The notes under the pieces: generated by a model
Told to the model about the DNA's origin: nothing
Database searches by the model: none
What the model saw: the letters and a program-made list of their open reading frames with translations, nothing else
Translations under genes and position numbers: made by a program
Part shown: positions 1 through 7,404 of the stretch, in pieces
Position numbering within the stretch: position 1 is the stretch's first letter
How the letters are laid out: each line of letters begins with the position of its first letter
Assembly (NCBI GenBank): GCA_035761045.1
Contig: DASTRU010000292.1
Location: 1 to 34,099, forward strand
From: DASTRU01 sp035761045
Lineage (GTDB): Bacteria > Pseudomonadota > Gammaproteobacteria > Burkholderiales > Burkholderiaceae_E
Direction of reading: 5' to 3'
DNA length: 34,099 nucleotides

Positions 1-1
1 C

Positions 2-1150
2 ATCGACGTGTGTTCGACGCGCGCCATCGCGGCGGCGGGCGATCATGTTCGCGTTGAACCCTACTTGTGCATGGGGTGTGGTGCGTGCGCGAGCGTATGC
101 CCCACCGGCGCGATGACGTATGCCGCGCCTTCGATGCCCGATCTCGGTCAACGCGTGCGCGCGATGCTGGGTGCTTTCGCGCGCGCCGGAGGTAAGGCGC
201 CCGCCTTACTGATTACCGAGGCGCGTGGCATGCAGCGCTTGAGCGACTTAGGCGCCGCCGCGCGGACTCAGCAAGCGCGTGGTTTGCCGGCGTCCTTGGT
301 GCCGCTTGAGGTATTGCATGTGGCGAGCGTTGGTCCCGATGCTTCGCTCGCGGCGCTCGCGGCGGGCGCATCGCGCATTCGTTTTCTTGTCGATGAGAAG
401 ACCGCGCCAACGTATATCAACGCCATTCGCGAGCACGCCGAACTTATCAACACGATCGTCGCGGGCCTGGGTTGGTCTGAGGACGTCGTTGACGTTATCG
501 AGGCGCATGACATCGTGGCTCTCGACAACGCATTGAATGCACAACCAAACGCTCCCGCGCTCGTGCCCGCCGCGCAGTTCGCATGGCAAGCGGTGAAGCG
601 AGCAACGCTTGGCATGGCGCTCGAACATCTGCATCGGCATTCGCCTCATGCGTCGCAAACGGAATTGGTGGTCGATTTACCCGCTGGCGCGCCCTTCGGT
701 ACGGTGGCCGTGGACGCATCGGCGTGCACCTTGTGCATGTCGTGCGTTGGTCAATGTCCGACCAATGCGTTAGCCGCTGGGCAAGACACGCCGGCGCTTA
801 AGTTTTTCGAGGCGAATTGCGTGCAGTGCGGTTTATGCGCAAGCAGTTGTCCGGAAGACGCGATCACGCTTAAACCGCGCATCGCCTTCGGTGCTTCGGC
901 GCGTTCGGCGCGCACGGTGGCGCAAACACGTCCTTATGAATGTATTCGCTGCCATAAACCATTCGGCACGGCGCGCATGATCGAGGCCATGCTTGCCAAG
1001 CTCGGATCGCATGCCGTCTTCAGCGGTGCGATCGATCGTTTACGAATGTGCGCCGATTGCCGAGTGATCGATGTGTTTTCGTCAGGCGACGAAGCGCGTG
1101 TGATCGGCGTTGGCGAATCAACGTTACCCAAACAAGGAGAGCCGTCATGA
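2..1150 (+). CDS. 4Fe-4S multi-cluster ferredoxin-like protein of the formate dehydrogenase operon (5' end outside window)
   Basis: The frame is open from base 2 and the first residues already read as the end of a ferredoxin motif, so the true start lies upstream. From the first GTG (base 8) there are 380 residues. Three CxxCxxCxxxCP clusters are visible: CMGCGACASVCP near residue 21, CTLCMSCVGQCP near 240 and CVQCGLCASSCP near 272. The C-terminus adds two further CxxC pairs (CIRC, CADC) that could bind metal. The roughly 200 residues between clusters one and two form an alpha/beta stretch faintly like MvhD/HdrD-type electron-transfer subunits, but without their cysteines. The stop overlaps the next ATG (ATGA), indicating translational coupling to the TorD-like chaperone. 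A protein of this kind commonly precedes torD-like genes in betaproteobacterial formate dehydrogenase clusters. A role in electron transfer or cluster assembly is inferred, not shown. Confidence 0.85.
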   Translation: MDVCSTRAIAAAGDHVRVEPYLCMGCGACASVCPTGAMTYAAPSMPDLGQRVRAMLGAFARAGGKAPALLITEARGMQRLSDLGAAARTQQARGLPASLVPLEVLHVASVGPDASLAALAAGASRIRFLVDEKTAPTYINAIREHAELINTIVAGLGWSEDVVDVIEAHDIVALDNALNAQPNAPALVPAAQFAWQAVKRATLGMALEHLHRHSPHASQTELVVDLPAGAPFGTVAVDASACTLCMSCVGQCPTNALAAGQDTPALKFFEANCVQCGLCASSCPEDAITLKPRIAFGASARSARTVAQTRPYECIRCHKPFGTARMIEAMLAKLGSHAVFSGAIDRLRMCADCRVIDVFSSGDEARVIGVGESTLPKQGEPS

Positions 1151-1731
1151 GCGTGGCCGAAGAAGATCGCGATCGCGCACAGGTGTATGGCGTGCTTGGC
1201 GCCTTGTTCATGCAAGCGCCTTCGCGCGCTTTGCTCGATACCTTGGTACCCGTCGAAGGCGATCCGAGTGCATTGCTGGTTCAAGCATGGAACGACTTAG
1301 CACAGGCCGCGCGCGAGGACGAATGCTTGTGGCGCGAGGAATACGAGGCGTTATTCGTGGGTGTTGGAAAACCAGACGTGCTGTTGTGCGGGTCGTACTA
1401 CTTAGCGGGTGCGTTGCATGAACGACCGTTGGCTGAATTAAGAAGCGACTTGGCTCGCATGGGTTTTGAGCGTGATCCAAAAGCAACAGAAACGGAAGAT
1501 CATCTCGCAGCCTTGTGCAACGCAATGCATCAACTTATTTTGCGAGACGACCCCATGCAACAAACCCTTTATGTGCGACACATCGCACCATGGGTACCTC
1601 TTTTGTGTGACGCAATCGACGTTCATCCGCGTGTGCGGTGTTACCGATATGTATCGGCCTTATTGCGTGTTTTTATCGATATTGAATCGCAAGCGTGGTC
1701 GATTGAAGAATCGCGATCGATGACCTTGTGA
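1147..1731 (+). CDS. TorD/DmsD-family molecular chaperone
   Basis: This 194-residue protein is a cytoplasmic TorD-family chaperone. Members of the family bind the twin-arginine signal of molybdoenzymes and keep the apo-enzyme unfolded or unexported until the cofactor is inserted. The length is typical, and the all-helical composition with an internal EExYxxLFVG-like segment (around residues 64-75) fits the family. The start is ATG 1147, which shares bases with the stop of the preceding gene and has AGGAGA at 1135-1140. Longer reading frames upstream of this are overlap artefacts. Its natural client is the Tat-exported FdhA encoded just downstream. Leucine codons here are TTG 14, TTA 5, CTT 4, CTC 2 and CTG 2, which is unusual for a GC-rich genome. 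Confidence 0.88.
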   Translation: MSVAEEDRDRAQVYGVLGALFMQAPSRALLDTLVPVEGDPSALLVQAWNDLAQAAREDECLWREEYEALFVGVGKPDVLLCGSYYLAGALHERPLAELRSDLARMGFERDPKATETEDHLAALCNAMHQLILRDDPMQQTLYVRHIAPWVPLLCDAIDVHPRVRCYRYVSALLRVFIDIESQAWSIEESRSMTL

Positions 1732-1764
1732 AACTCAATAACGAATGCAATACTCAAGAGCATA

Positions 1765-1861
1765 TTCATATGAACAACTAATGTATTAGACGACTAAGCA
1801 ATGACCCCGTGGCGGCAACGTTCCGCTATAGGCACCCAAATAAATTAGTACTTAGTACTAA
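1765..1861. promoter_or_regulatory. AT-rich gap with three inverted repeats upstream of the formate dehydrogenase structural genes
   Basis: The 152-bp gap between the chaperone and the Tat protein is clearly more AT-rich than its surroundings. It contains the perfect palindrome TTCATATGAA (1765-1774), the inverted repeat CTAAT-GT-ATTAG (1778-1789) and TTAGTAC-TTA-GTACTAA (1845-1861). The last is bracketed by a 9-bp direct repeat GGCACCCAA at 1831-1839 and 1863-1871. I see no convincing sigma-70 or sigma-54 promoter. These repeats are plausible operator sites for a transcription factor controlling fdh, or an mRNA structure just before the ribosome site. Both readings are inferences from symmetry alone. 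Confidence 0.45.
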
Positions 1862-1883
1862 GGGCACCCAAGGAGACAGGGTT

Positions 1884-2096
1884 ATGAAGCAAGCCAAAAA
1901 TCCGACGGCTCGACGCGGATTCCTCATCGGCGCTGGCGCCGCCGCGGCAGTCACGGCGGGCGCGGTGGTCACTCAATCGCAACGTCAAGTCAACGCCGAC
2001 GTCCCTGAAGTATTAAGCCCCGAGTCCACCGATTCGGGGCGGGGTTACCGGCTCACGGATCACATTCAACGGTATTACCGCACCACGCGTATCTAA
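1884..2096 (+). CDS. Formate dehydrogenase region Tat-target small protein
   Basis: A 70-residue protein with a twin-arginine signal (ARRGFLIG near residues 9-16), an Ala-rich hydrophobic core and a short mature part ending in YRLTDHIQRYYRTTRI. This is the layout of the 'formate dehydrogenase region TAT target' family (TIGR02811), a short conserved protein found before the catalytic subunit in many proteobacterial formate dehydrogenase clusters. The start is ATG 1884, preceded by AGGAGACAGG at 1871-1880; the longer frame from 1809 would begin inside the inverted-repeat region. The biochemical role of the family is not established. Its position between the chaperone and FdhA suggests a part in export, assembly or stability of the periplasmic enzyme. 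Confidence 0.85.
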   Translation: MKQAKNPTARRGFLIGAGAAAAVTAGAVVTQSQRQVNADVPEVLSPESTDSGRGYRLTDHIQRYYRTTRI

Positions 2097-2148
2097 CGTG
2101 TGTTCGCGGCCTTAGTTCTCATCATCTCGACGTATTCGGGAGCTTTCC

Positions 2149-5091
2149 ATGCTCGTCCGTAAGATCTCGCGCATGCCCGCCAATCGTGGCGCGGCATTAC
2201 TCGATAGCGCCGTACGTGGCGCTCAACACGCCGTGGCCACCATCGGTCGGCGGGACTTTTTAAAGCGATCTGGCCTTGGGTTAGGCCTTGGCGCCGCGGC
2301 GACGCAGCTGCCTAACGGATTCGTCCGGCAGGCTCGCGCGGCCGACGACAAGGCTGCCGCGACAGGCACGGGCAAGGTCGAGGTCAAGCGTACCGTGTGC
2401 ACGCATTGTTCGGTGGGTTGCGCGATCGACGCGATCGTTGAAAACGGCGTATGGGTTCGACAAGAGCCGGTGTTCGATTCGCCAATCAACTTAGGCGCGC
2501 ATTGCGCGAAGGGCGCTGCGATCCGCGAGCACGGCCACGGCGAGCATCGTCTGAAGTCGCCGATGAAGTTGGTCAATGGCAAATACCAGAAGATCACCTG
2601 GGATGAAGCTTACGACGCCATCGCGAAGAAGATGCAGGAGCTGCGCAAGGAAAGCGGCCCCGATTCGTTGTTCTTCGTTGGCAGCTCCAAGCACAACAAC
2701 GAGCAAGCGTATTTGATGCGCAAGTGGGTGTCGCTTTGGGGCACGAACAACACCGACCACCAAGCGCGTATTTGCCACTCGACCACGGTCGCGGGCGTGG
2801 CCAATACGTGGGGGTATGGTGCGATGACCAACTCCTACAACGACATGCAAAACACGAAGGCGATGATGTTCATCGGCTCCAATGCGGCGGAAGCGCATCC
2901 GGTGTCGATGATGCATACCCTGCATGCGAAGGAGTCGGGCGCCACGATGATCGTGGTCGATCCACGATTTACCCGTACGGCCGCTCGCGCCGATCAATAC
3001 GTGCGTATTCGTTCGGGCTCGGACATCGCCTTCCTTTATGGATTGATGTGGCACATCTTCAAGAACGGCTGGGAAGATAAGAAGTACATCGAAGACCGCG
3101 TGTACGGCATGGATAAGGTCCGCGAGGAAGTCCTAAGTAAATGGGATCCGAAGGCGGTTGAAGACGTATGCGGCGTGCCCGAGGCCGAGGTGTACAAGGT
3201 CGCGGAAACGATGGCGAAGAATCGTCCGTCCACCATTGTGTGGTGCATGGGCCAAACTCAACACTCGATCGGTAACGCGATGGTGCGCGCAAGCTGCCTC
3301 GTGCAACTCGCGTTGGGCAACATCGGCGTGTCGGGCGGTGGCGCGAACATCTTCCGTGGTCACGACAACGTGCAAGGCGCGACCGACGTGGGCTCCAATC
3401 CCGATTCCTTACCCGGTTACTACGGATTAGCCGCCGGTTCGTGGAAGCATTGGGCCGCCGTGTGGGGCTTGGACGTTGAAGACATCAAAAAACGTTATGC
3501 ACCCGGCATGATGGAAAAGTCGGGCATGACGGTGTCGCGCTGGGTTGATGGCGTACTCGAAAAGAACGAGCTCATCGATCAAGAATCGAATCTGCGCGGC
3601 ATGTTCTTTTGGGGACACGCGCCGAACTCGCAAACGCGCGGTCTTGATATGAAGAAGGCGCTCGACAAACTCGATCTGCTGGTCGTTGTCGATCCTTATC
3701 CTTCGGCCACCGCCGCCATGGCCGCGATGCCGGCCGAAGGTTCCACGCTTAATCCAAAACGCGAGGTTTACTTACTGCCCGCGTGCACGCAGTTTGAAAC
3801 GAGTGGTTCGTGCACCGCGTCGAATCGTTCAATCCAATGGCGCGAAAAAGTCATCGATCCGCTGTTCGATTCGCGTACCGATCACATGATCATGTATCAG
3901 CTCGCCGAGAAACTTGGCTTTGGTAAGGAGCTGGTCAAGAACTACAAGATGGTGCCGGCCAAGGGCGGCATGTTGGAGCCCGAACCCGAATCGATCTTGC
4001 GCGAGATCAATAAGGGCACGTGGACGATTGGTTACTCCGGTCAATCGCCCGAGCGCTTGAAGCTTCACATGAAGAATATGAATACCTTCGATGTGAAGAC
4101 GCTTAAGGCCAAGGGTGGTCCGTGCGATGGCGAATACTTTGGCTTGCCGTGGCCTTGCTATGGCAACCCGGAACTCAAACATCCCGGCTCGCCTAATTTG
4201 TACGACACCAGCAAACACGTAATGGATGGTGGCGGTAATTTCCGCGCCAACTTTGGTGTCGAGCGCGATGGCGTTTCGCTACTGGCGGGCGATGGGTCGG
4301 CGTCCAAAGGCTCAGATCTACCGTTCGGTTATCCCGAGTTCGATCACGTATTACTTAAGAAGCTCGGCTGGTGGGACGAACTCACCGAGGACGAAAAGAA
4401 AGCCGCCGAAGGCAAGAACTGGAAGACCGATTTATCCGGCGGAATCATTCGTGTCGTGATGAAGAACCACGGCTGCCATCCGTTCGGCAACGCGAAAGCG
4501 CGCGCGGTGGTGTGGAACTTCCCGGACCCCGTGCCGCAGCACCGCGAGGCTTTGTATTCCACTCGTCCCGATCTCGTGGCGAAGTACCCGACGCACGACG
4601 ACAAGAAAGCGTTCTGGCGGTTGCCCACGCTTTATAAGTCGGTGCAAGAAAAGAATAAGGACATCGGCAAGGAGTTCCCGCTCATCATGACGTCGGGTCG
4701 CTTGGTCGAATACGAAGGCGGTGGCGAGGAAACGCGTTCGAACCCATGGCTTGCCGAATTGCAGCAAGACATGTTCGTCGAAATTAACCCTAAGTCGGCC
4801 AACGACCGTGGCATTCGCAACGGCGAGATGGTGTGGGTCAAGACACCGACTGGGGCGCAACTCAAGGTCAAGGCACTAGTGACGGAACGCGTTGGGCCCG
4901 ACACGGTGTTCCTGCCGTTCCACTTTTCGGGTTGGTGGCAAGGCAAGGACATGCTGGCTTACTACCCCGAAGGCGCCGCGCCGATCGTGCGAGGCGAAGC
5001 GGTGAACACCGCCACCACCTACGGCTACGACAGCGTAACGATGATGCAAGAAACCAAGACCACGGTTTGCCAAGTGGTCAAGGCAGCCTAA
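2149..5091 (+). CDS. fdhA: Formate dehydrogenase, catalytic (alpha) subunit, molybdopterin enzyme
   Basis: A 980-residue bis-molybdopterin guanine dinucleotide enzyme that oxidises formate to carbon dioxide in the periplasm. A Tat signal (RRDFLKRSG) lies at residues 34-42. Next comes the N-terminal [4Fe-4S] site with Cys84, Cys87, Cys91 and Cys119. The metal-ligand motif RICHSTTVAG places cysteine at residue 209, followed by the conserved His210, so this is a Cys enzyme and not a selenoprotein like E. coli FdnG. The C-terminal third is the molybdopterin dinucleotide-binding domain (MTSGRLVEYEGGGEETRSN around residue 845 and the final TATTYGYDSVTMMQ stretch). The start ATG 2149 has GGGAG six bases upstream. 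It is followed 28 bp later by the beta subunit. Close relatives with nearly the same motifs are typical of Comamonadaceae and related groups. The metal could be Mo or W; sequence does not decide. Confidence 0.96.
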   Translation: MLVRKISRMPANRGAALLDSAVRGAQHAVATIGRRDFLKRSGLGLGLGAAATQLPNGFVRQARAADDKAAATGTGKVEVKRTVCTHCSVGCAIDAIVENGVWVRQEPVFDSPINLGAHCAKGAAIREHGHGEHRLKSPMKLVNGKYQKITWDEAYDAIAKKMQELRKESGPDSLFFVGSSKHNNEQAYLMRKWVSLWGTNNTDHQARICHSTTVAGVANTWGYGAMTNSYNDMQNTKAMMFIGSNAAEAHPVSMMHTLHAKESGATMIVVDPRFTRTAARADQYVRIRSGSDIAFLYGLMWHIFKNGWEDKKYIEDRVYGMDKVREEVLSKWDPKAVEDVCGVPEAEVYKVAETMAKNRPSTIVWCMGQTQHSIGNAMVRASCLVQLALGNIGVSGGGANIFRGHDNVQGATDVGSNPDSLPGYYGLAAGSWKHWAAVWGLDVEDIKKRYAPGMMEKSGMTVSRWVDGVLEKNELIDQESNLRGMFFWGHAPNSQTRGLDMKKALDKLDLLVVVDPYPSATAAMAAMPAEGSTLNPKREVYLLPACTQFETSGSCTASNRSIQWREKVIDPLFDSRTDHMIMYQLAEKLGFGKELVKNYKMVPAKGGMLEPEPESILREINKGTWTIGYSGQSPERLKLHMKNMNTFDVKTLKAKGGPCDGEYFGLPWPCYGNPELKHPGSPNLYDTSKHVMDGGGNFRANFGVERDGVSLLAGDGSASKGSDLPFGYPEFDHVLLKKLGWWDELTEDEKKAAEGKNWKTDLSGGIIRVVMKNHGCHPFGNAKARAVVWNFPDPVPQHREALYSTRPDLVAKYPTHDDKKAFWRLPTLYKSVQEKNKDIGKEFPLIMTSGRLVEYEGGGEETRSNPWLAELQQDMFVEINPKSANDRGIRNGEMVWVKTPTGAQLKVKALVTERVGPDTVFLPFHFSGWWQGKDMLAYYPEGAAPIVRGEAVNTATTYGYDSVTMMQETKTTVCQVVKAA

Positions 5092-5119
5092 GCGCGACAG
5101 GGAACGAGGAGACAACGAT

Positions 5120-5734
5120 ATGGCACGCATGAAGTTTCTTTGCGATACCGAGCGCTGCATCGAGTGCAACGGCTGCGCAACCGCATGTAAGAACGAACAC
5201 GATTTGCCGTGGGGCGTGAATCGCCGCCGCGTCGTCACGATGAACGACGGCGAAATCGGTAAGGAAAAATCGGTGTCGGTCGCCTGCATGCATTGCTCCG
5301 ACGCGCCATGCATGGCGGTATGCCCGACCGATTGCTTCTACCGCACTGAAGAAGGCGTGGTGTTGCACGACAAGGACATCTGCATCGGCTGCGGCTACTG
5401 CTTCTACGCCTGTCCGTTTGGCGCGCCGCAATTTCCTAATACCGGCGCGTTCGGCGTGCGCGGCAAGATGGACAAGTGCACGTTCTGCGCGGGCGGCCCC
5501 GAAAAGGACGGCAGCAAGGAAGAGTTCGAAAAGTACGGACGCAATCGCATCGCCGAAGGCAAGCTGCCCGCGTGCGCGGAAATGTGCTCGACCAAAGCCT
5601 TGCTCGCGGGTGACTCCGACGTCGTGTCGGACATCTTCCGCCAGCGCGTGCTCAAACGTGGCAAGGGCGCGGAGCTGCCGGGTTGGAAGACAGCGTATGG
5701 CGCGCCGTCCGCGCCGACGAACTCGACTAAATAA
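5120..5734 (+). CDS. fdhB: Formate dehydrogenase, iron-sulfur (beta) subunit
   Basis: A 204-residue electron-transfer subunit of the FDH3 beta type. Four cysteine groups typical of four [4Fe-4S] clusters are visible: CIECNGCATAC near residue 13, CMHCSDAPCMAVCP near 56, CIGCGYCFYACP near 90, and CTFC paired with CAEMC near 118-155. It carries no Tat signal, as expected for a subunit exported by hitch-hiking with FdhA. Unlike the roughly 290-residue E. coli FdnH, it lacks the C-terminal membrane anchor. The ATG at 5120 has GAGGAGA at 5106-5112. It sits between fdhA and the lipoprotein gene in the same operon and should pass electrons from the catalytic subunit to the cytochrome b subunit. Confidence 0.95.
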   Translation: MARMKFLCDTERCIECNGCATACKNEHDLPWGVNRRRVVTMNDGEIGKEKSVSVACMHCSDAPCMAVCPTDCFYRTEEGVVLHDKDICIGCGYCFYACPFGAPQFPNTGAFGVRGKMDKCTFCAGGPEKDGSKEEFEKYGRNRIAEGKLPACAEMCSTKALLAGDSDVVSDIFRQRVLKRGKGAELPGWKTAYGAPSAPTNSTK

Positions 5735-5749
5735 TCGAAAGGGCATGCG

Positions 5750-5989
5750 ATGAAGATTCGTCTATTCGCGCTGCTGGCGATTTCGACCGTGGCTCTCGCG
5801 GGATGCGGCGAATACCAGCATTCGCTCGACGCTAAGGAACGTAAGTACGCCGGGCGTATCGATACGCAGCCTTGGAAGGGCGAGGCGCCCGCCGCGCAAG
5901 GGCGCTTTACCGCTGGCGATAAGGCGTCATGGGAATCGGCCCTGCGTGCTCGCGCGCAGAACCAAAACGAATACGTGAAGTCGCCGTGA
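5750..5989 (+). CDS. Small lipoprotein encoded within the formate dehydrogenase operon
   Basis: A 79-residue protein with a classic lipoprotein signal: basic start (MKIR), hydrophobic core and lipobox LAGC, with the lipidated cysteine at residue 19. The mature part is about 60 polar residues with no further cysteine, and ends in NEYVKSP. It lies 15 bp after fdhB and 16 bp before the cytochrome subunit, so it is almost certainly cotranscribed. I do not recognise a family. Its placement between beta and gamma subunit genes suggests a periplasmic or membrane-tethered accessory to the complex, but that is inference. A GAAAGG ribosome site precedes the ATG. Confidence 0.8.
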   Translation: MKIRLFALLAISTVALAGCGEYQHSLDAKERKYAGRIDTQPWKGEAPAAQGRFTAGDKASWESALRARAQNQNEYVKSP

Positions 5990-6005
5990 ACCCCGGGAGA
6001 CCGTG

Positions 6006-7022
6006 ATGATGATTCGAACGATCGCGGCGTGCTTGTTCGCCGGCGTGATGTCGATGGCCGTGGCGCAATCGCCCGCGCCAAGCGGCGCCAACGCCACCAC
6101 GGCGACGCAAACGACATCGCCCCAAGTCGCGCGAGCCGACGCGCCTAATCCACTACAACCAGGCAACAACGCGCCGGTATGGCGCGAGGTTCGTCAAGGC
6201 GAGGCGGGTTATGCATCGCTTCCCGCGCGTGAAGCAGGCGTGTTGATCCTTACGTCGGGTCAAACATGGCGAACCATTCGCAATGGCCCCGTCACGTGGA
6301 TCGGCGGTGGTTTAGTCATCGCGGTTGTTCTCGCGCTCGCGGCCTTTTACTTACTCAAGGGTCCGATTCGCCTAAACGAAGCACCCACCGGGCGACGTGT
6401 GCTGCGCTTTAAACATATCGAGCGACTCGCGCACTGGACGACGGCGATTAGCTTCGTGGTGCTCGCGGTCACCGGCTTGCTGATGCTGTTTGGCAAGCAC
6501 GTGCTTATGCCGGTGCTCGGGCATACGGTGCATGGATGGATCGTGATTCTTGGAAAGAACGTGCACAACTTCGTTGGGCCGGTGTTTTCCGTTGCGCTCG
6601 TGTTCGTCATCTTGATCTTCCTGCGCGACAACTTGCCAACCGCGCGCGATTGGTTGTGGATCAAGAAGGGCGGCGGCTTATTCACCGGCGAGCATGTGCC
6701 AAGCGGCCGATTCAACGCGATGCAAAAGATGTTGTTTTGGGGCGGCGTCGTGGCCTTGGGCGTGATCGTGACGATCACTGGCTACGTTCTCGATTTCCCG
6801 AATTTCAACCAGCTGCGCGCGACCATGCAGACCATGCACCTCGTGCATACGATCGCGGCCCTGTTGTTCGTGGCGATGATGCTGGGTCATATCTACATCG
6901 GCACAATCGGCATGGAAGGTGCGCTGGACGCGATGAAAACCGGTTACGTGGATGAGTCGTGGGCCAAGGAGCATCACGAGGACTGGTATCACGAAGTCAA
7001 AACGAGTCAGCGCCCCACCTAA
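6006..7022 (+). CDS. fdhC: Formate dehydrogenase, cytochrome b (gamma) subunit
   Basis: A 338-residue membrane subunit of the FdnI/FdhC family. It anchors the enzyme and carries electrons to quinone through b-type haems. There is a signal peptide (about 1-20), a periplasmic Thr/Ala/Pro-rich linker with the conserved GEAGYASLPAREAGVLI region (residues 65-81), and membrane spans near 95-117, 144-162, 187-206, 243-263 and 278-299. Candidate haem ligands are His143 (ERLAHW), His187 (VHNFVGP), His278 or His281 (MHLVH) and His295 (LGHIYIG). The N-terminal extension with its extra span is usual for this family outside enterics. I chose ATG 6006, with GGGAG at 5995-5999; GTG 6003 and ATG 6009 are in frame and possible. 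Confidence 0.93.
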   Translation: MMIRTIAACLFAGVMSMAVAQSPAPSGANATTATQTTSPQVARADAPNPLQPGNNAPVWREVRQGEAGYASLPAREAGVLILTSGQTWRTIRNGPVTWIGGGLVIAVVLALAAFYLLKGPIRLNEAPTGRRVLRFKHIERLAHWTTAISFVVLAVTGLLMLFGKHVLMPVLGHTVHGWIVILGKNVHNFVGPVFSVALVFVILIFLRDNLPTARDWLWIKKGGGLFTGEHVPSGRFNAMQKMLFWGGVVALGVIVTITGYVLDFPNFNQLRATMQTMHLVHTIAALLFVAMMLGHIYIGTIGMEGALDAMKTGYVDESWAKEHHEDWYHEVKTSQRPT

Positions 7023-7046
7023 ATCACGCTACGCGGAGACAACGCG

Positions 7047-7295
7047 ATGAAACGCTTAACGCTGCTTGCTGTGTTGCTCGTCGGTGCCATGAGTGCCGCT
7101 CAAGCCAAACTACCGCCACCCACCGACGAACAAAAAGCCAAGGCCGAGGAAGCAAAAGCCAAGGCGGCGGAAGCCGCGAAGAAGGACGGCGAGTTGCTCG
7201 CGGCGTATCAAGACAAAGTCGTCGCGCGCTATAAAGGCCAAGGCGATACGCCAAAAACCGCCAAGCCAGCGACGCCGGCCGCCACGAAAAAGTAA
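7047..7295 (+). CDS. Small exported Lys/Ala-rich protein at the end of the formate dehydrogenase operon
   Basis: An 82-residue protein with a cleavable signal peptide (residues 1-20, AQA cleavage site). The mature chain starts KLPPPTDEQ, runs through an Ala/Lys/Glu-rich helical stretch and ends in a Lys/Pro/Ala/Thr tail. It has no cysteine and no membrane span after the signal. It lies 24 bp after the cytochrome b gene on the same strand, with GGAGA upstream of ATG 7047, so it belongs to the operon. I know of no assigned function. A periplasmic assembly or structural helper is a guess from context only. Confidence 0.75.
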   Translation: MKRLTLLAVLLVGAMSAAQAKLPPPTDEQKAKAEEAKAKAAEAAKKDGELLAAYQDKVVARYKGQGDTPKTAKPATPAATKK

Positions 7296-7376
7296 GGAGC
7301 TTGGCGTTTCCGTTTCGCGCCGCGATAAGAAACTCAATTTCTAATCGAATTGGTTCCTAAGTACTCCACTGGCTAA

Positions 7377-7404
7377 ATCATGCGTGCAGAATTGCACGCA
7401 TGAT
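7377..7404. promoter_or_regulatory. Perfect 12-bp inverted repeat covering the DUF1178 start codon
   Basis: The arms ATCATGCGTGCA (7377-7388) and TGCACGCATGAT (7393-7404) are exact reverse complements around a 4-base GAAT loop. The ATG of the following gene (7400-7402) lies in the right arm, and no Shine-Dalgarno sequence is visible upstream. There is no U-rich run on either strand, so it does not look like an intrinsic terminator. It may act as an mRNA hairpin hiding the start codon or as a protein-binding operator; neither is proven. Confidence 0.6.

Noticed and set aside
5078..5746. 222-aa minus-strand frame opposite fdhB
   Set aside because: Antisense to an intact four-cluster iron-sulfur protein; no ribosome site or recognisable domain.
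7258..7306. CGCCAAG...CTTGGCG pairing followed by TTTCC as an fdh operon terminator
   Set aside because: The loop would be about 35 bases and the T-run is short and interrupted, so it is not a convincing intrinsic terminator.
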